DNA of 41,357 nt from positions 1 to 41,357 of the forward strand of contig JAIORS010000117.1 in NCBI GenBank assembly GCA_021108005.1, written 5' to 3'. Source of the stretch: Candidatus Aegiribacteria sp. (GTDB lineage: Bacteria; Fermentibacterota; Fermentibacteria; Fermentibacterales; JCC-6). Shown piece after piece: positions 8,966 through 16,662 of the stretch (position 1 is its first letter; each line of letters begins with the position of its first letter). A program made the position numbers and the translations under genes. The notes beneath the pieces are model-generated. The model was given only the letters and a program-made list of their open reading frames with translations, did no database searches and had not been told where the DNA came from.

Positions 8966-9895
8966 ATGTTAAAAATCAGTGTAATCGTTCCCGCCTTTAA
9001 CGAGGCTCAATCTGTAAAACAGACGATTCTCGGTATTCAGCGAATACTCGGCAGTTCGGATTTATCAGGAGAGATACTCCTGATCGATGACGGTTCCACC
9101 GATGAAACAGCCGAACTGGCGGGAAAGACCGGCGCGAAGGTTCTTAGGCATCAGAACAATCTGGGATATGGTGCTTCGCTTAAAACGGGTATCAGGAACG
9201 CCAGCTACGATACCATTGTAATAACCGATGCTGACAGTACATACCCGATTGATATGATACCCGAACTTCTGAATCGCATGGAGAAAACCGATGCGGATAT
9301 GGTTGTCGGCGCGAGAACCGGTGATAAGGTAAATGTGCCGCTTACCCGAAAACCATTCAAGTGGGTTGTTCGCCGTCTGGCCCAGTACATCGTCAAAAGA
9401 CCTATCCCGGACTTGAACTCCGGGCTGAGGGTGTTTCGAAAAGATCTGGCTCTCCGCTATTACAACATATACCCGAACGGCTTCTCATTCACTTCGACAA
9501 TTACAGTTGCTTCAATGTGTGATAATTTCATAGTGGAGTATGTACCGATCAATTATCATCAACGTGAAGGCAAATCCAAGATCGTCCCGGCAGATTTTTT
9601 TTCGTTCGTTATGCTTGTTCTGCGCTTATCAGTTCTTTTCAGACCTCTCAGAGTGTTTATTCCAGTATCGATTTTCTGTTTTTCAGTTGGCTTCCTGAAG
9701 CTTATTCATGATGTTATTATGACTATCGGCATTTCCCGCGATACAGGGGCGAGCCTGCTGGTTCTCCCGGTTGTCTCATCCACAGCAGTAACTTTCCTTC
9801 TCGCGTCTCTGCAGATCCTGCTTGTTGGAATGGTTGCTGAAGCTCTTTCAAAGCGCAGCTTCAGAGCTGAATTCATTCACGAAAAAAAAGACTGA
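8966..9895 (+). CDS. Family 2 glycosyltransferase, dolichol/undecaprenyl-phosphate sugar type
   Basis: A 309-residue GT-A enzyme. The nucleotide-binding ISVIVPAFNEA is at residues 4-14, LLIDDGSTDET is near 40-50, and the metal-binding DAD in TDADSTYPID is near 90. NSGLRVFR near 153 is the acceptor-loop signature of DPM1/GtrB-like transferases. Two helices fill the C-terminus (about 220-245 and 265-290), as in membrane-anchored polyprenyl-phosphate glycosyltransferases. It likely loads a sugar from a nucleotide donor onto a polyprenyl-phosphate carrier, which the GT-C-like protein at 6354 could use. GGAGAAGG directly precedes the ATG. It is the first gene of a three-gene unit with the second amidotransferase and the FAD enzyme. 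Confidence 0.88.
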   Translation: MLKISVIVPAFNEAQSVKQTILGIQRILGSSDLSGEILLIDDGSTDETAELAGKTGAKVLRHQNNLGYGASLKTGIRNASYDTIVITDADSTYPIDMIPELLNRMEKTDADMVVGARTGDKVNVPLTRKPFKWVVRRLAQYIVKRPIPDLNSGLRVFRKDLALRYYNIYPNGFSFTSTITVASMCDNFIVEYVPINYHQREGKSKIVPADFFSFVMLVLRLSVLFRPLRVFIPVSIFCFSVGFLKLIHDVIMTIGISRDTGASLLVLPVVSSTAVTFLLASLQILLVGMVAEALSKRSFRAEFIHEKKD

Positions 9896-9898
9896 TAT

Positions 9899-11848
9899 AT
9901 GTGTGGCTTTGCAGGGGGATTGCTCTTCAATTCCCAGATGTTCCATAATGCTGAGCTCCTTTCAAGAATGGGAACCGTTCTGGCTCACAGGGGACCGGAT
10001 GACAAAGGACAGATGATTCAAGGTCCCTGCGGACTCGTTCATCGAAGGTTGAGCATCATAGATCTGAGCAGATCAGGTCATCAGCCCATGAGCAATGAGG
10101 ATGAAAGCATCTGGATTGTCTATAACGGCGAGGTATACAACTTCCTGGAACTCCGAAAACAATACAATCTCGACGCTGAAGGGCACATTTTCCGATCCAG
10201 AACTGATACAGAGGTTCTTATACACCTTTACGAAACAATGGGAGATTGTTTTCTTGATGTTCTGAATGGCATGTATTCAATTGCCCTGTGGGACGGAAGG
10301 AAGAGGAAACTCCTTCTTGCCAGGGATCCCTTCGGAATAAAACCCCTGTTTTACACCACAACAAAAGAAGGTTTCTGGTTCGCTTCCGAGATAAAGGCGC
10401 TTCTTGAAGTAAACGGAGTGGAAAGGGAGCCTTCTCTGCAGGCCCTGCATCATTTCCTTTCCTTCGATTATGTGCCCGGTTCTCTAACTCCGTTCGAGAA
10501 CATTTACGAACTGCTGCCCGGTAGAGCCATGTGGATTGACTGGGAAACGAAAGTAAGGTCCGAGTGGCGGTTTTTCGACTTTAATTACACAGAGGACGAA
10601 TCGATATCCTCCGAATTTGCCTGCGCCCACAGCAGAGAACTGCTTCAGAAGGCTGTAGAGCGTACCCTTATCTCAGATGTTCCGGTAGGTGTGATGCTTT
10701 CGGGAGGAATGGATTCCAGCGCCCTTACAGCCCTGATGGCCCGTGCAAAGGGAAGCAGTGACTTTCATACTTTCTCCCTGGGCTTTGAAGACAGCAGCTT
10801 TGATGAATCGGATTATGCGGAGATCGTGGCGAAAGTTGTTGGTACAAAACATCACAGAATAGAAGTAACACCCGAAAAAGTTGCTGATCTCCTTCCCCGG
10901 TACCTTGCCCACATAGACGAACCTTACGGAGACGGTTCAGCTATCCCCACATGGCTTCTGGCGGAAAAAGCTTCGGACCTTGTCACGGTGCTTCTGTCCG
11001 GTGAGGGAGGCGACGAGGTATATTCAGGTTACGATACCCATGCTGCCTGCAAAGCCAGGAAACTCTATAGAAAAACCGTGCCGCGTTTCATAAGGCAGAA
11101 AGTTATCAGATATCTGGCTGAAAGACTTCCCGTATCCCACAGGAAACTGAGTTTTGAATTCAAGGCGAAAAGATTCACAGAGGGTACCGAACTGGATACT
11201 CCAGGCTCACACTATTTCTGGCGGGTTGTTCTATCGGCTGATGCCAAGCGGAAAGTGCTGAGCAATCCTGATCGTTTCGATGAATTCCCGGACTCTTCAC
11301 AGTTCTTCAGGGATATATATACTGGTTGTAATGCTGAATCCGACCTGAACAGACTGCTTTGTATCGATGCTTCCTGTCACCTTCCCCATGATCTTATGGT
11401 AAAGAACGACAGAATGACAATGGCCCACTCCATAGAGGCAAGAGTTCCCTTCACCGATGTGGAACTGTTCCGTTTTCTCTCCAGCGTACCTGTCAAGTAC
11501 AAGTTTCCTGGAATGAACAGGAAATATCTGCTGAGAAATTCCATGAAGGATCTTCTTCCCGCCTCCATCATCAAAAAGAAAAAAGTCGGCCTGGAGATGC
11601 CCTATTCCAGGTGGCTGCGGAAAGAACTGAAAGATATAGCTCTGGACTATCTCTGTCCTTCCAGACTTTCCTCTACCGGGCTTTTCAATGCAATGGGAGT
11701 TGAGAAACTCTGGCAACAGCACGACAGGGGGGAAATGGACCATGGCAGAGCCCTCTGGGGGATACTGAATTACATGATGTGGCATGAAATGTACATCTCC
11801 ACCACGAATTACAAATCCTACATCAATCCGGGAGTTGCACGCCTGTGA
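9899..11848 (+). CDS. asnB: Glutamine-dependent asparagine synthetase-like amidotransferase (copy 2)
   Basis: A 649-residue class II amidotransferase. Catalytic Cys2 (MCGFAGG), R50 in RRLSIID, oxyanion N76-G77-E78 and D103 in RTDTEVL are present, then the PP-loop SGGMDSS at 268-274 and SGEGGDE. The KPLFY segment is canonical (RDPFGIKPLFY), unlike copy 1. The start is fixed by the need for Met-Cys even though no good RBS is seen 3 nt after the preceding stop, so translation is probably coupled. The stop overlaps the GTG of the FAD gene (GTGA). Its operon with a glycosyltransferase suggests amidation of a glycan component, but ordinary asparagine synthesis cannot be excluded. Confidence 0.9.
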   Translation: MCGFAGGLLFNSQMFHNAELLSRMGTVLAHRGPDDKGQMIQGPCGLVHRRLSIIDLSRSGHQPMSNEDESIWIVYNGEVYNFLELRKQYNLDAEGHIFRSRTDTEVLIHLYETMGDCFLDVLNGMYSIALWDGRKRKLLLARDPFGIKPLFYTTTKEGFWFASEIKALLEVNGVEREPSLQALHHFLSFDYVPGSLTPFENIYELLPGRAMWIDWETKVRSEWRFFDFNYTEDESISSEFACAHSRELLQKAVERTLISDVPVGVMLSGGMDSSALTALMARAKGSSDFHTFSLGFEDSSFDESDYAEIVAKVVGTKHHRIEVTPEKVADLLPRYLAHIDEPYGDGSAIPTWLLAEKASDLVTVLLSGEGGDEVYSGYDTHAACKARKLYRKTVPRFIRQKVIRYLAERLPVSHRKLSFEFKAKRFTEGTELDTPGSHYFWRVVLSADAKRKVLSNPDRFDEFPDSSQFFRDIYTGCNAESDLNRLLCIDASCHLPHDLMVKNDRMTMAHSIEARVPFTDVELFRFLSSVPVKYKFPGMNRKYLLRNSMKDLLPASIIKKKKVGLEMPYSRWLRKELKDIALDYLCPSRLSSTGLFNAMGVEKLWQQHDRGEMDHGRALWGILNYMMWHEMYISTTNYKSYINPGVARL

Positions 11849-13251
11849 AATATAAAATTGCTGTTCTCGGAGCAGGCCCGGCGGGATTGTGGACAGCTCT
11901 TTCGCTTCTGGAGAAATTCAATGATCTTGAGATAACGGTTATCGAGAAAGAAAACTGCCCCGGGGGGATCACGGCGAGTTTTCAGTACAAAGGAATGATC
12001 TTTGACTACGGAAGTCACAGACTCCATCCCGCAGCTGATCCCCGGCTGTTGAATAAAATTCGCAAGATGCTCGGGAGCGATCTTCTAGAAAGACCCCGCA
12101 ACGGGAGAATATGGCTCGAAGGAAGGTTCATCGCCTTTCCATTGAATCCCGTCAATCTCCTGTTCAATCTTCCCTTTTCTTTTTCATCCGGTGTAATGCT
12201 CGATTCTCTGGTATCCTCTTTCAGGCGTAAAAAAGAAGGTATTTCATTTGAAGATACCCTCCTCTCCGGGCTTGGGAAAACCATCAGCAGCAGATTCTAT
12301 TTCCCCTATGCAAGAAAACTCTGGGGGCTTCCCCCCTCAAAACTTTCTCCCGTACAGGCCAGAAAGCGGATCGCGTCCGGAAGTATCGGAAAGATGATTG
12401 GAAAAGCGCTCTCTTCCATCTCGGGATCTTCGCGAAAGACAGGCATCTTCTACTATCCCAGGCAGGGTTTCGGTCAGATAGCTCAGGTAACGGCCGCGAC
12501 CGTAGAGAAACTTGGAGCAAATATCATATTCAACGCAGAAGTTGTCTCAATTATTCCCCCTGCAGAAGAACAGATGGGGACTGTTGTTATTTCCGATGGT
12601 AGAAAGATAAACACGGATTTTATCTTCTCAACCATTCCCGTTACCGAATTTGCGGGACTGCTTGATCCTGCGGTACCCCGCCTGGTTTCCGACGCAGCGA
12701 AAAAACTGTCCTTCAGATCCATGATCTTCTGCATACTGCAACTGCCCATTTCGCAATACACACCGTTTGACGCGCACTACTTCCCAGGTCCTGAAACATG
12801 TTTTTCAAGGCTTTCCGAACCAAAGAACTACAGCCTGGCGAATACTCCCTCTGATCGCACCGGCCTATGTTTTGAGATACCCTGCGGCGATGAAGATGAA
12901 TTATGGGAACTGAGCAATGAAGAAATTCTCAGGATGGTCCTTGATGACCTGAAGAAAACAGATCTTCCCGTACCGGAAGTGAAGGATTTTACCGTTCGCA
13001 GGAAGAAGAATGTATACCCGGTTTATGACCAAAGCTTTTCAAGTCATCTCGACATCATCGAACGGCATCTGAGAACCTTCAGCCGAATGGTATCTCTTGG
13101 AAGACAGGGACTGTTCGTGCATGACAATACCCATCATACAATCGATATGGGAATTGCCGCCGTGGACTGCCTCTCCCCGGCTCTGAAATGGGACGCCGAC
13201 AGATGGGCTCTTCACAGAGAAAAATTCAACAGTCATATTGTTGTTGACTGA
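11845..13251 (+). CDS. FAD-dependent amine-oxidase/protoporphyrinogen-oxidase-like enzyme of a glycan cluster
   Basis: A 468-residue flavoprotein. The dinucleotide-binding motif GAGPAGLWTALSLLE starts at residue 9, followed by VIEKENCPGG. DYGSHRLHP near residue 53 matches the GGHRF segment of the UDP-galactopyranose-mutase/amine-oxidase-like group found in polysaccharide loci. NTHHTIDMGIAAVD near the C-terminus is the closing FAD contact. It may oxidise or isomerise a nucleotide or lipid-linked sugar, but the reaction is not known. The GTG start overlaps the preceding stop by 4 nt. Heme synthesis (HemY) is less likely because there are no heme genes nearby. Confidence 0.78.
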   Translation: MKYKIAVLGAGPAGLWTALSLLEKFNDLEITVIEKENCPGGITASFQYKGMIFDYGSHRLHPAADPRLLNKIRKMLGSDLLERPRNGRIWLEGRFIAFPLNPVNLLFNLPFSFSSGVMLDSLVSSFRRKKEGISFEDTLLSGLGKTISSRFYFPYARKLWGLPPSKLSPVQARKRIASGSIGKMIGKALSSISGSSRKTGIFYYPRQGFGQIAQVTAATVEKLGANIIFNAEVVSIIPPAEEQMGTVVISDGRKINTDFIFSTIPVTEFAGLLDPAVPRLVSDAAKKLSFRSMIFCILQLPISQYTPFDAHYFPGPETCFSRLSEPKNYSLANTPSDRTGLCFEIPCGDEDELWELSNEEILRMVLDDLKKTDLPVPEVKDFTVRRKKNVYPVYDQSFSSHLDIIERHLRTFSRMVSLGRQGLFVHDNTHHTIDMGIAAVDCLSPALKWDADRWALHREKFNSHIVVD

Positions 13252-13619
13252 TTTGTACCCGGCATCATAGACCTACTCCCGCGCCCGGGTAGTAGATACT
13301 GATCAACGTCAAGCCATATTGTCTGCCGTATTACCTCACTGAATAATACTATCACCGACAGTTAAAATTCCCTGATTTCTGAAATTGAATTAGGCTATCC
13401 GGACTTCTATAGAAAGGAGGTGAAGGACTAGGAATAAATGTTGACCGGTAATAGTTCCGGTGGTATTTTTGTTCAAATGAAAAACTGAGAAAACGGGAAC
13501 TGAGAAGTCATATTTGGCGCTGATTCTGATATTACGAGAAATCCAGTTTCCTTATGTTTTACTATCGGATATAAAAAGTGTTTTAAGGCTTGAAGTTAAA
13601 AATAGAAAAGGGGAATATA
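13252..13619. other. Gene-free stretch before the beta-helix gene
   Basis: No credible gene. It holds a short GC-rich hairpin (CTACTCCCG/CGGGTAGTAG, 13273-13295) about 20 nt after the FAD gene, with no T tract. An isolated AGAAAGGAGGTGA lies at 13411-13423. A 16-codon frame from ATG 13438 begins 15 nt after that site, too far for normal initiation. The 3' half becomes AT-rich, matching the following gene. Confidence 0.5.
13411..13423 (+). other. Orphan perfect anti-Shine-Dalgarno complement
   Basis: AGAAAGGAGGTGA is an exact complement of the conserved 3' tail of bacterial 16S rRNA. No start codon lies at usable spacing: the only one, the GTG within the site, opens a frame of three codons. 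It could be a ribosome-standby site, a leader element or chance. Confidence 0.45.
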
Positions 13620-15305
13620 ATGAAGATTACTGCTTTTGTATTAGTTATACTAAATATCAGTATATTATTTGCATCAACCTACTACGTTTCAACGACTGGC
13701 AATAATTCAAATGATGGCTCAATTAATTATCCATGGGCTACACCTGGATACGGTTCAAAGCATATCTCAGGAGGAGACAGTTTAATAGTATTGTCTGGTG
13801 ATTACATTATGAATTTGTTTTACGTAGATATGATCACCCCTCCCTCCGGATCAAGTGGATCTCCAACAGTCATAATAGGGCAAGGTGTAACTAAACCTAA
13901 AATGCTTGGAGCAGGATCATTGTTTTCATGTATCCAATTAGAGGATTCCACATCGTTTGTAGAGATAATAAATCTGGAATTGACGAGTTTAATAGATACT
14001 CCATATACAGGAGGTTCCAGAGGAGGTTTTCAAGGCAATTCCTTTATCAATAATATACTATTGGAAGACTTGGAAATTCACAGAACTGAAATGATGGGGA
14101 TTGATCTGGGTGGTGATGCGGAAAACATAATTATTAACAGATGCAATATTCATCATACAGCTTATACATGTATCGGCGGGCCAGCAGCTATTGGTGATGG
14201 CTGGGTAAATGTTCAGATTGACAGTTGCTATCTGGGTTATGCCGGTCATTTTTACCAGGGAGAAGATACTCTTTCTATATGGGATAGACCTGATGGTGTT
14301 GGCTTTGAAGAATCTGAAGGACCGATTGAAATAAGATATACATTTGTTGAACATACTAATGGTGATGGATTGGATTCTAAATCGAGAAGAACTCATATTC
14401 ATCATTGCATTGTTTCAAATTGTTATGCCGATGGAATTAAACTATGGGGAGACAGTAGTATTGTTGAAAATACTCTGGTTTATGGGATAGGTGATAATAA
14501 CAATCTTTCTACTCCCTGGTGTGCTTTGGTTATCGATACATATGATGTTAATGCCTACTTTAAAGTTACTAACTGTACTTTCTGGGATTCGCCTGAAAGA
14601 CCTTCCCATTATTTAGCAACCATTCAATATGATTGTCCTACTACACCAATTACATTGACTATGAGGAATAATATATTTTGTGGTAATAAGAGAGTTTATT
14701 GCCAGCCAATAGCTAATATTATCGCAAACAATAATATATTCTATGTAATTGATGAAAGTATTCAGATTACAGCGAATGGACAGGATTATGATAGTTTGAA
14801 TATTGGGAACCTTGGATCAGATAATACGTATGGGGATCCTGAATTTGTTTTCATACCACCATGGGGACAAGATGGCGATTTTCACTTAGATCAATATTCA
14901 TCGGGTGTTGATACAGGTATTGATACGGGTTTATTGGATGATCTTGATTATTTCGCGAGACCATACAATGGCGTATATGATATCGGCTGTTATGAATGGC
15001 ATCCATCTACAGGTGTTAGTGAAAGAAATGGAAATTCTTCAACTGCTGCGGAAAAGACGATGTACATTTCTCCTAATCCAGCCGGAGCTACAGTCAGAAT
15101 AGAGATGAACGGCGACTCTGTTCCATCTGAAATCGCCATCTATGATATTCTGGGAAGGCTTATACTAAAAATTGCATCGCAGAATCAGCAATTAAACTCT
15201 TTTCTGTGGAACACGGATGGCTGTAATCCCGGAGTCTACTTCGCAGTGGCCAATAACAACGAATCAGTTATTTCATCAGGAAGGATAGTTCTTCTGGAGC
15301 GGTAA
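13620..15305 (+). CDS. Secreted right-handed beta-helix protein with Por/T9SS-type sorting domain
   Basis: A 561-residue protein when started at the ATG at 13620, which has AAAAGGGGA upstream. An ATG 30 nt earlier would spoil the signal peptide. Residues 1-19 are a signal peptide ending ILFAS. YYVSTTGNNSNDGS directly after it is the entry motif of pectate-lyase-like parallel beta-helix proteins, and the middle has regular rungs with Asn and His ladders. DLDYFARPYNGVYDIGCYEW near 450 is the usual end-cap of such proteins. The last 80 residues, from SPNPAG through YDILGR to GVYF, match the type IX-like C-terminal sorting domain (TIGR04183). The body is clearly AT-richer than its neighbours, a sign of transfer. 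It is probably an exported adhesin or polysaccharide-acting enzyme; no catalytic site can be named. Confidence 0.82.
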   Translation: MKITAFVLVILNISILFASTYYVSTTGNNSNDGSINYPWATPGYGSKHISGGDSLIVLSGDYIMNLFYVDMITPPSGSSGSPTVIIGQGVTKPKMLGAGSLFSCIQLEDSTSFVEIINLELTSLIDTPYTGGSRGGFQGNSFINNILLEDLEIHRTEMMGIDLGGDAENIIINRCNIHHTAYTCIGGPAAIGDGWVNVQIDSCYLGYAGHFYQGEDTLSIWDRPDGVGFEESEGPIEIRYTFVEHTNGDGLDSKSRRTHIHHCIVSNCYADGIKLWGDSSIVENTLVYGIGDNNNLSTPWCALVIDTYDVNAYFKVTNCTFWDSPERPSHYLATIQYDCPTTPITLTMRNNIFCGNKRVYCQPIANIIANNNIFYVIDESIQITANGQDYDSLNIGNLGSDNTYGDPEFVFIPPWGQDGDFHLDQYSSGVDTGIDTGLLDDLDYFARPYNGVYDIGCYEWHPSTGVSERNGNSSTAAEKTMYISPNPAGATVRIEMNGDSVPSEIAIYDILGRLILKIASQNQQLNSFLWNTDGCNPGVYFAVANNNESVISSGRIVLLER

Positions 15306-15350
15306 CTTCTTCAAAAATGCTGCTGCCTCTACCAGGATGAGAACCGCAGC

Positions 15351-15376
15351 AATGGGGTCAAATCTTTCCTCTTGAC
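15351..15376 (-). repeat. REP-like terminal repeat, left
   Basis: AATGGGGTCAAATC followed by TTTCCTCTTGAC. It is inverted relative to the right-hand copies, with one substitution and one deleted base. The transposase stop codon (TCA at 15358-15360, RC TGA) lies inside it, so the repeat encodes the last residues M-S-R-G-K-I of the transposase. Confidence 0.75.
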
Positions 15377-16371
15377 ATTTGAATCAACTGATCACTTAAT
15401 TTTTCAAATCTTTTTTTCAATTGTGGTTCATTCTCCAGCTTGATATGCAATCTCTTCCTGGCCTGACTAACTGAACTATAGTCAATCCCTCCCAGCAGCC
15501 TCCCGATTTCAGGTTGGGTTATCCGACAGAAACGGTACAGCAATTCCATCAGCATCGATCTTTCCAAAGATCTTTTCCCACGCTGGCATATATCATCCCT
15601 GCTCTTATTGATCAGTTTTGTAAAACGATTGATCAACTCTTCTGGCTTGAGTTCTTTTCTTAATTCCTTCAGGGCGGGTTGCTCCCTTTCGGATGCTTTC
15701 ATATTCAGAAATCTTTCTTTAATCGATTGAACGAAGTCAGCTCCTCCAACAATCCCAATCCCTTTACCTGATTCCAGTGGATTTTCTGTATCCTGATCAA
15801 TACCCGATTCTACGAATTTTTGGTACTCCTGCCTGCCCTTGCGGTTATCTCCACCAATATAGTCCAGAACATTGCTGTAATTTACAAAATCCCTTCTTTT
15901 CAGCACCGATAAATATCCCGAGAAACTACTGGCTTCGTAATTGAGGAGTATTCCACGTTTTTCATCGATTGATTTTTCAGCATAAGCTTTAATCCGAATC
16001 GGATTCAAATGAATGTATCGGGATACAGATAGAAGATAATTATCAGAATCGATCAGAAAAGCCTTGTATCTTCCCTGATAAAGATGCCCCACCCGGTCAT
16101 GTCTTCTATTGAAAGAAGAGGTATAGGAAATATTAAAATGACGCATAAATTCAGACAGGTTTCCATCCGGAGTGGTTACCAGTAAATGGAAATGGTTCGG
16201 CATACATACATATGTCAGAAGAGATACATTATAGATCTCCAGGGAGAGCGAAAGTTTTTCAAGAAGAGCCTTTTGATCCTGTGCATCTGCAAATATCAGC
16301 TTTCTTTCGTTCCCACGGCAGGTGACATGATAATAGGCACCCGGATACTGGATTCTTAAAGATCTAACCAT
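15358..16371 (-). CDS. REP-associated tyrosine transposase (Y1_Tnp/IS200-like) with DnaA-type C-terminal domain
   Basis: A 337-residue single-strand transposase. GAYYHVTCRGNER at about 11-23, the metal-binding MPNHFHLLV (HUH, His-Phe-His) at about 57-65, and GRYKAFLID with YLLSVSRYIHLNPIR further on are the Y1 signatures; the tyrosine nucleophile lies in the YLLSVSRYIH segment. The last 100 residues include CRITQPEIGRLLGGIDYSSV, a DnaA domain IV-like helix-turn-helix often fused to long RAYTs. RAYTs move REP sequences and are often domesticated. The gene is intact and ends inside the left repeat. Confidence 0.88.
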   Translation of the reverse strand: MVRSLRIQYPGAYYHVTCRGNERKLIFADAQDQKALLEKLSLSLEIYNVSLLTYVCMPNHFHLLVTTPDGNLSEFMRHFNISYTSSFNRRHDRVGHLYQGRYKAFLIDSDNYLLSVSRYIHLNPIRIKAYAEKSIDEKRGILLNYEASSFSGYLSVLKRRDFVNYSNVLDYIGGDNRKGRQEYQKFVESGIDQDTENPLESGKGIGIVGGADFVQSIKERFLNMKASEREQPALKELRKELKPEELINRFTKLINKSRDDICQRGKRSLERSMLMELLYRFCRITQPEIGRLLGGIDYSSVSQARKRLHIKLENEPQLKKRFEKLSDQLIQMSRGKI

Positions 16372-16400
16372 GTTTCAATATTCGTAAAATGGTACTATTT

Positions 16401-16470
16401 GTCAAGAGTAAAGATTTGACCCCTATTGTCATTGACCCCTATTGTCAAGAGTAAAGATTTGACCCCTATT
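16401..16470 (+). repeat. REP-like repeat cluster, right (two full copies and one deleted copy)
   Basis: Identical 27-nt copies lie at 16401-16427 and 16444-16470. Between them 16428-16443 is a shortened copy (GTCATTGACCCCTATT) missing the middle. Each full copy contains the inverted pair GTCAA/TTGAC around 10 nt, so it can fold, as REP substrates of RAYTs do. Confidence 0.8.
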
Positions 16471-16476
16471 CTTCTG

Positions 16477-16653
16477 TCATTCCTTTTCGAAGGGTTTTGC
16501 TTCGTCCACCAGCATTATGGGAATATCATCCCTGACCTCGTAGGCGAGATTGCAGGAATGGCAGATGAGCACCTCCTCCGGCTCGGTTCTGTATTCCAGA
16601 TCTCCCTTACATTTCGGACAGGCGAGAATATCCAGCAGTTTTTTATCAAGCAT
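16477..16653 (-). CDS. Trm112-like zinc-ribbon protein (UPF0434/YcaR)
   Basis: A 58-residue protein beginning [20 protein letters not shown]. Two CxxC knuckles, C12-P-K-C15 and C31-H-S-C34, and the ending IPIMLVDEA are diagnostic of the Trm112/UPF0434 family, whose members are small activators of methyltransferases or orphan zinc-ribbon proteins. The RBS is AGGAG 6 nt before the ATG. It lies 9 nt after the M29 aminopeptidase stop codon and ends the long minus-strand run. The longer plus-strand open frame over it is a shadow. Confidence 0.88.
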   Translation of the reverse strand: MLDKKLLDILACPKCKGDLEYRTEPEEVLICHSCNLAYEVRDDIPIMLVDEAKPFEKE

Positions 16654-16662
16654 AGTACACTC

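Larger units (their letters stand above)
15351..16470. mobile_element. RAYT transposase element bounded by REP-like repeats
   Basis: A transposase gene lies between one repeat on the left (15351-15376) and inverted copies on the right (16401-16470). The right copies read GTCAAGAGTAAAGATTTGAC plus CCCCTATT; the left is the near-complement with one mismatch and one missing base. The right boundary is 6 nt from the stop codon of the Trm112-like gene, which is intact. Confidence 0.75.

Noticed and set aside
13438-13488. 16-codon frame after the orphan SD
   Set aside because: The spacing is 15 nt and the peptide has no features.
16401-16470. CRISPR-like array
   Set aside because: Repeats are adjacent without unique spacers and match the transposase ends.
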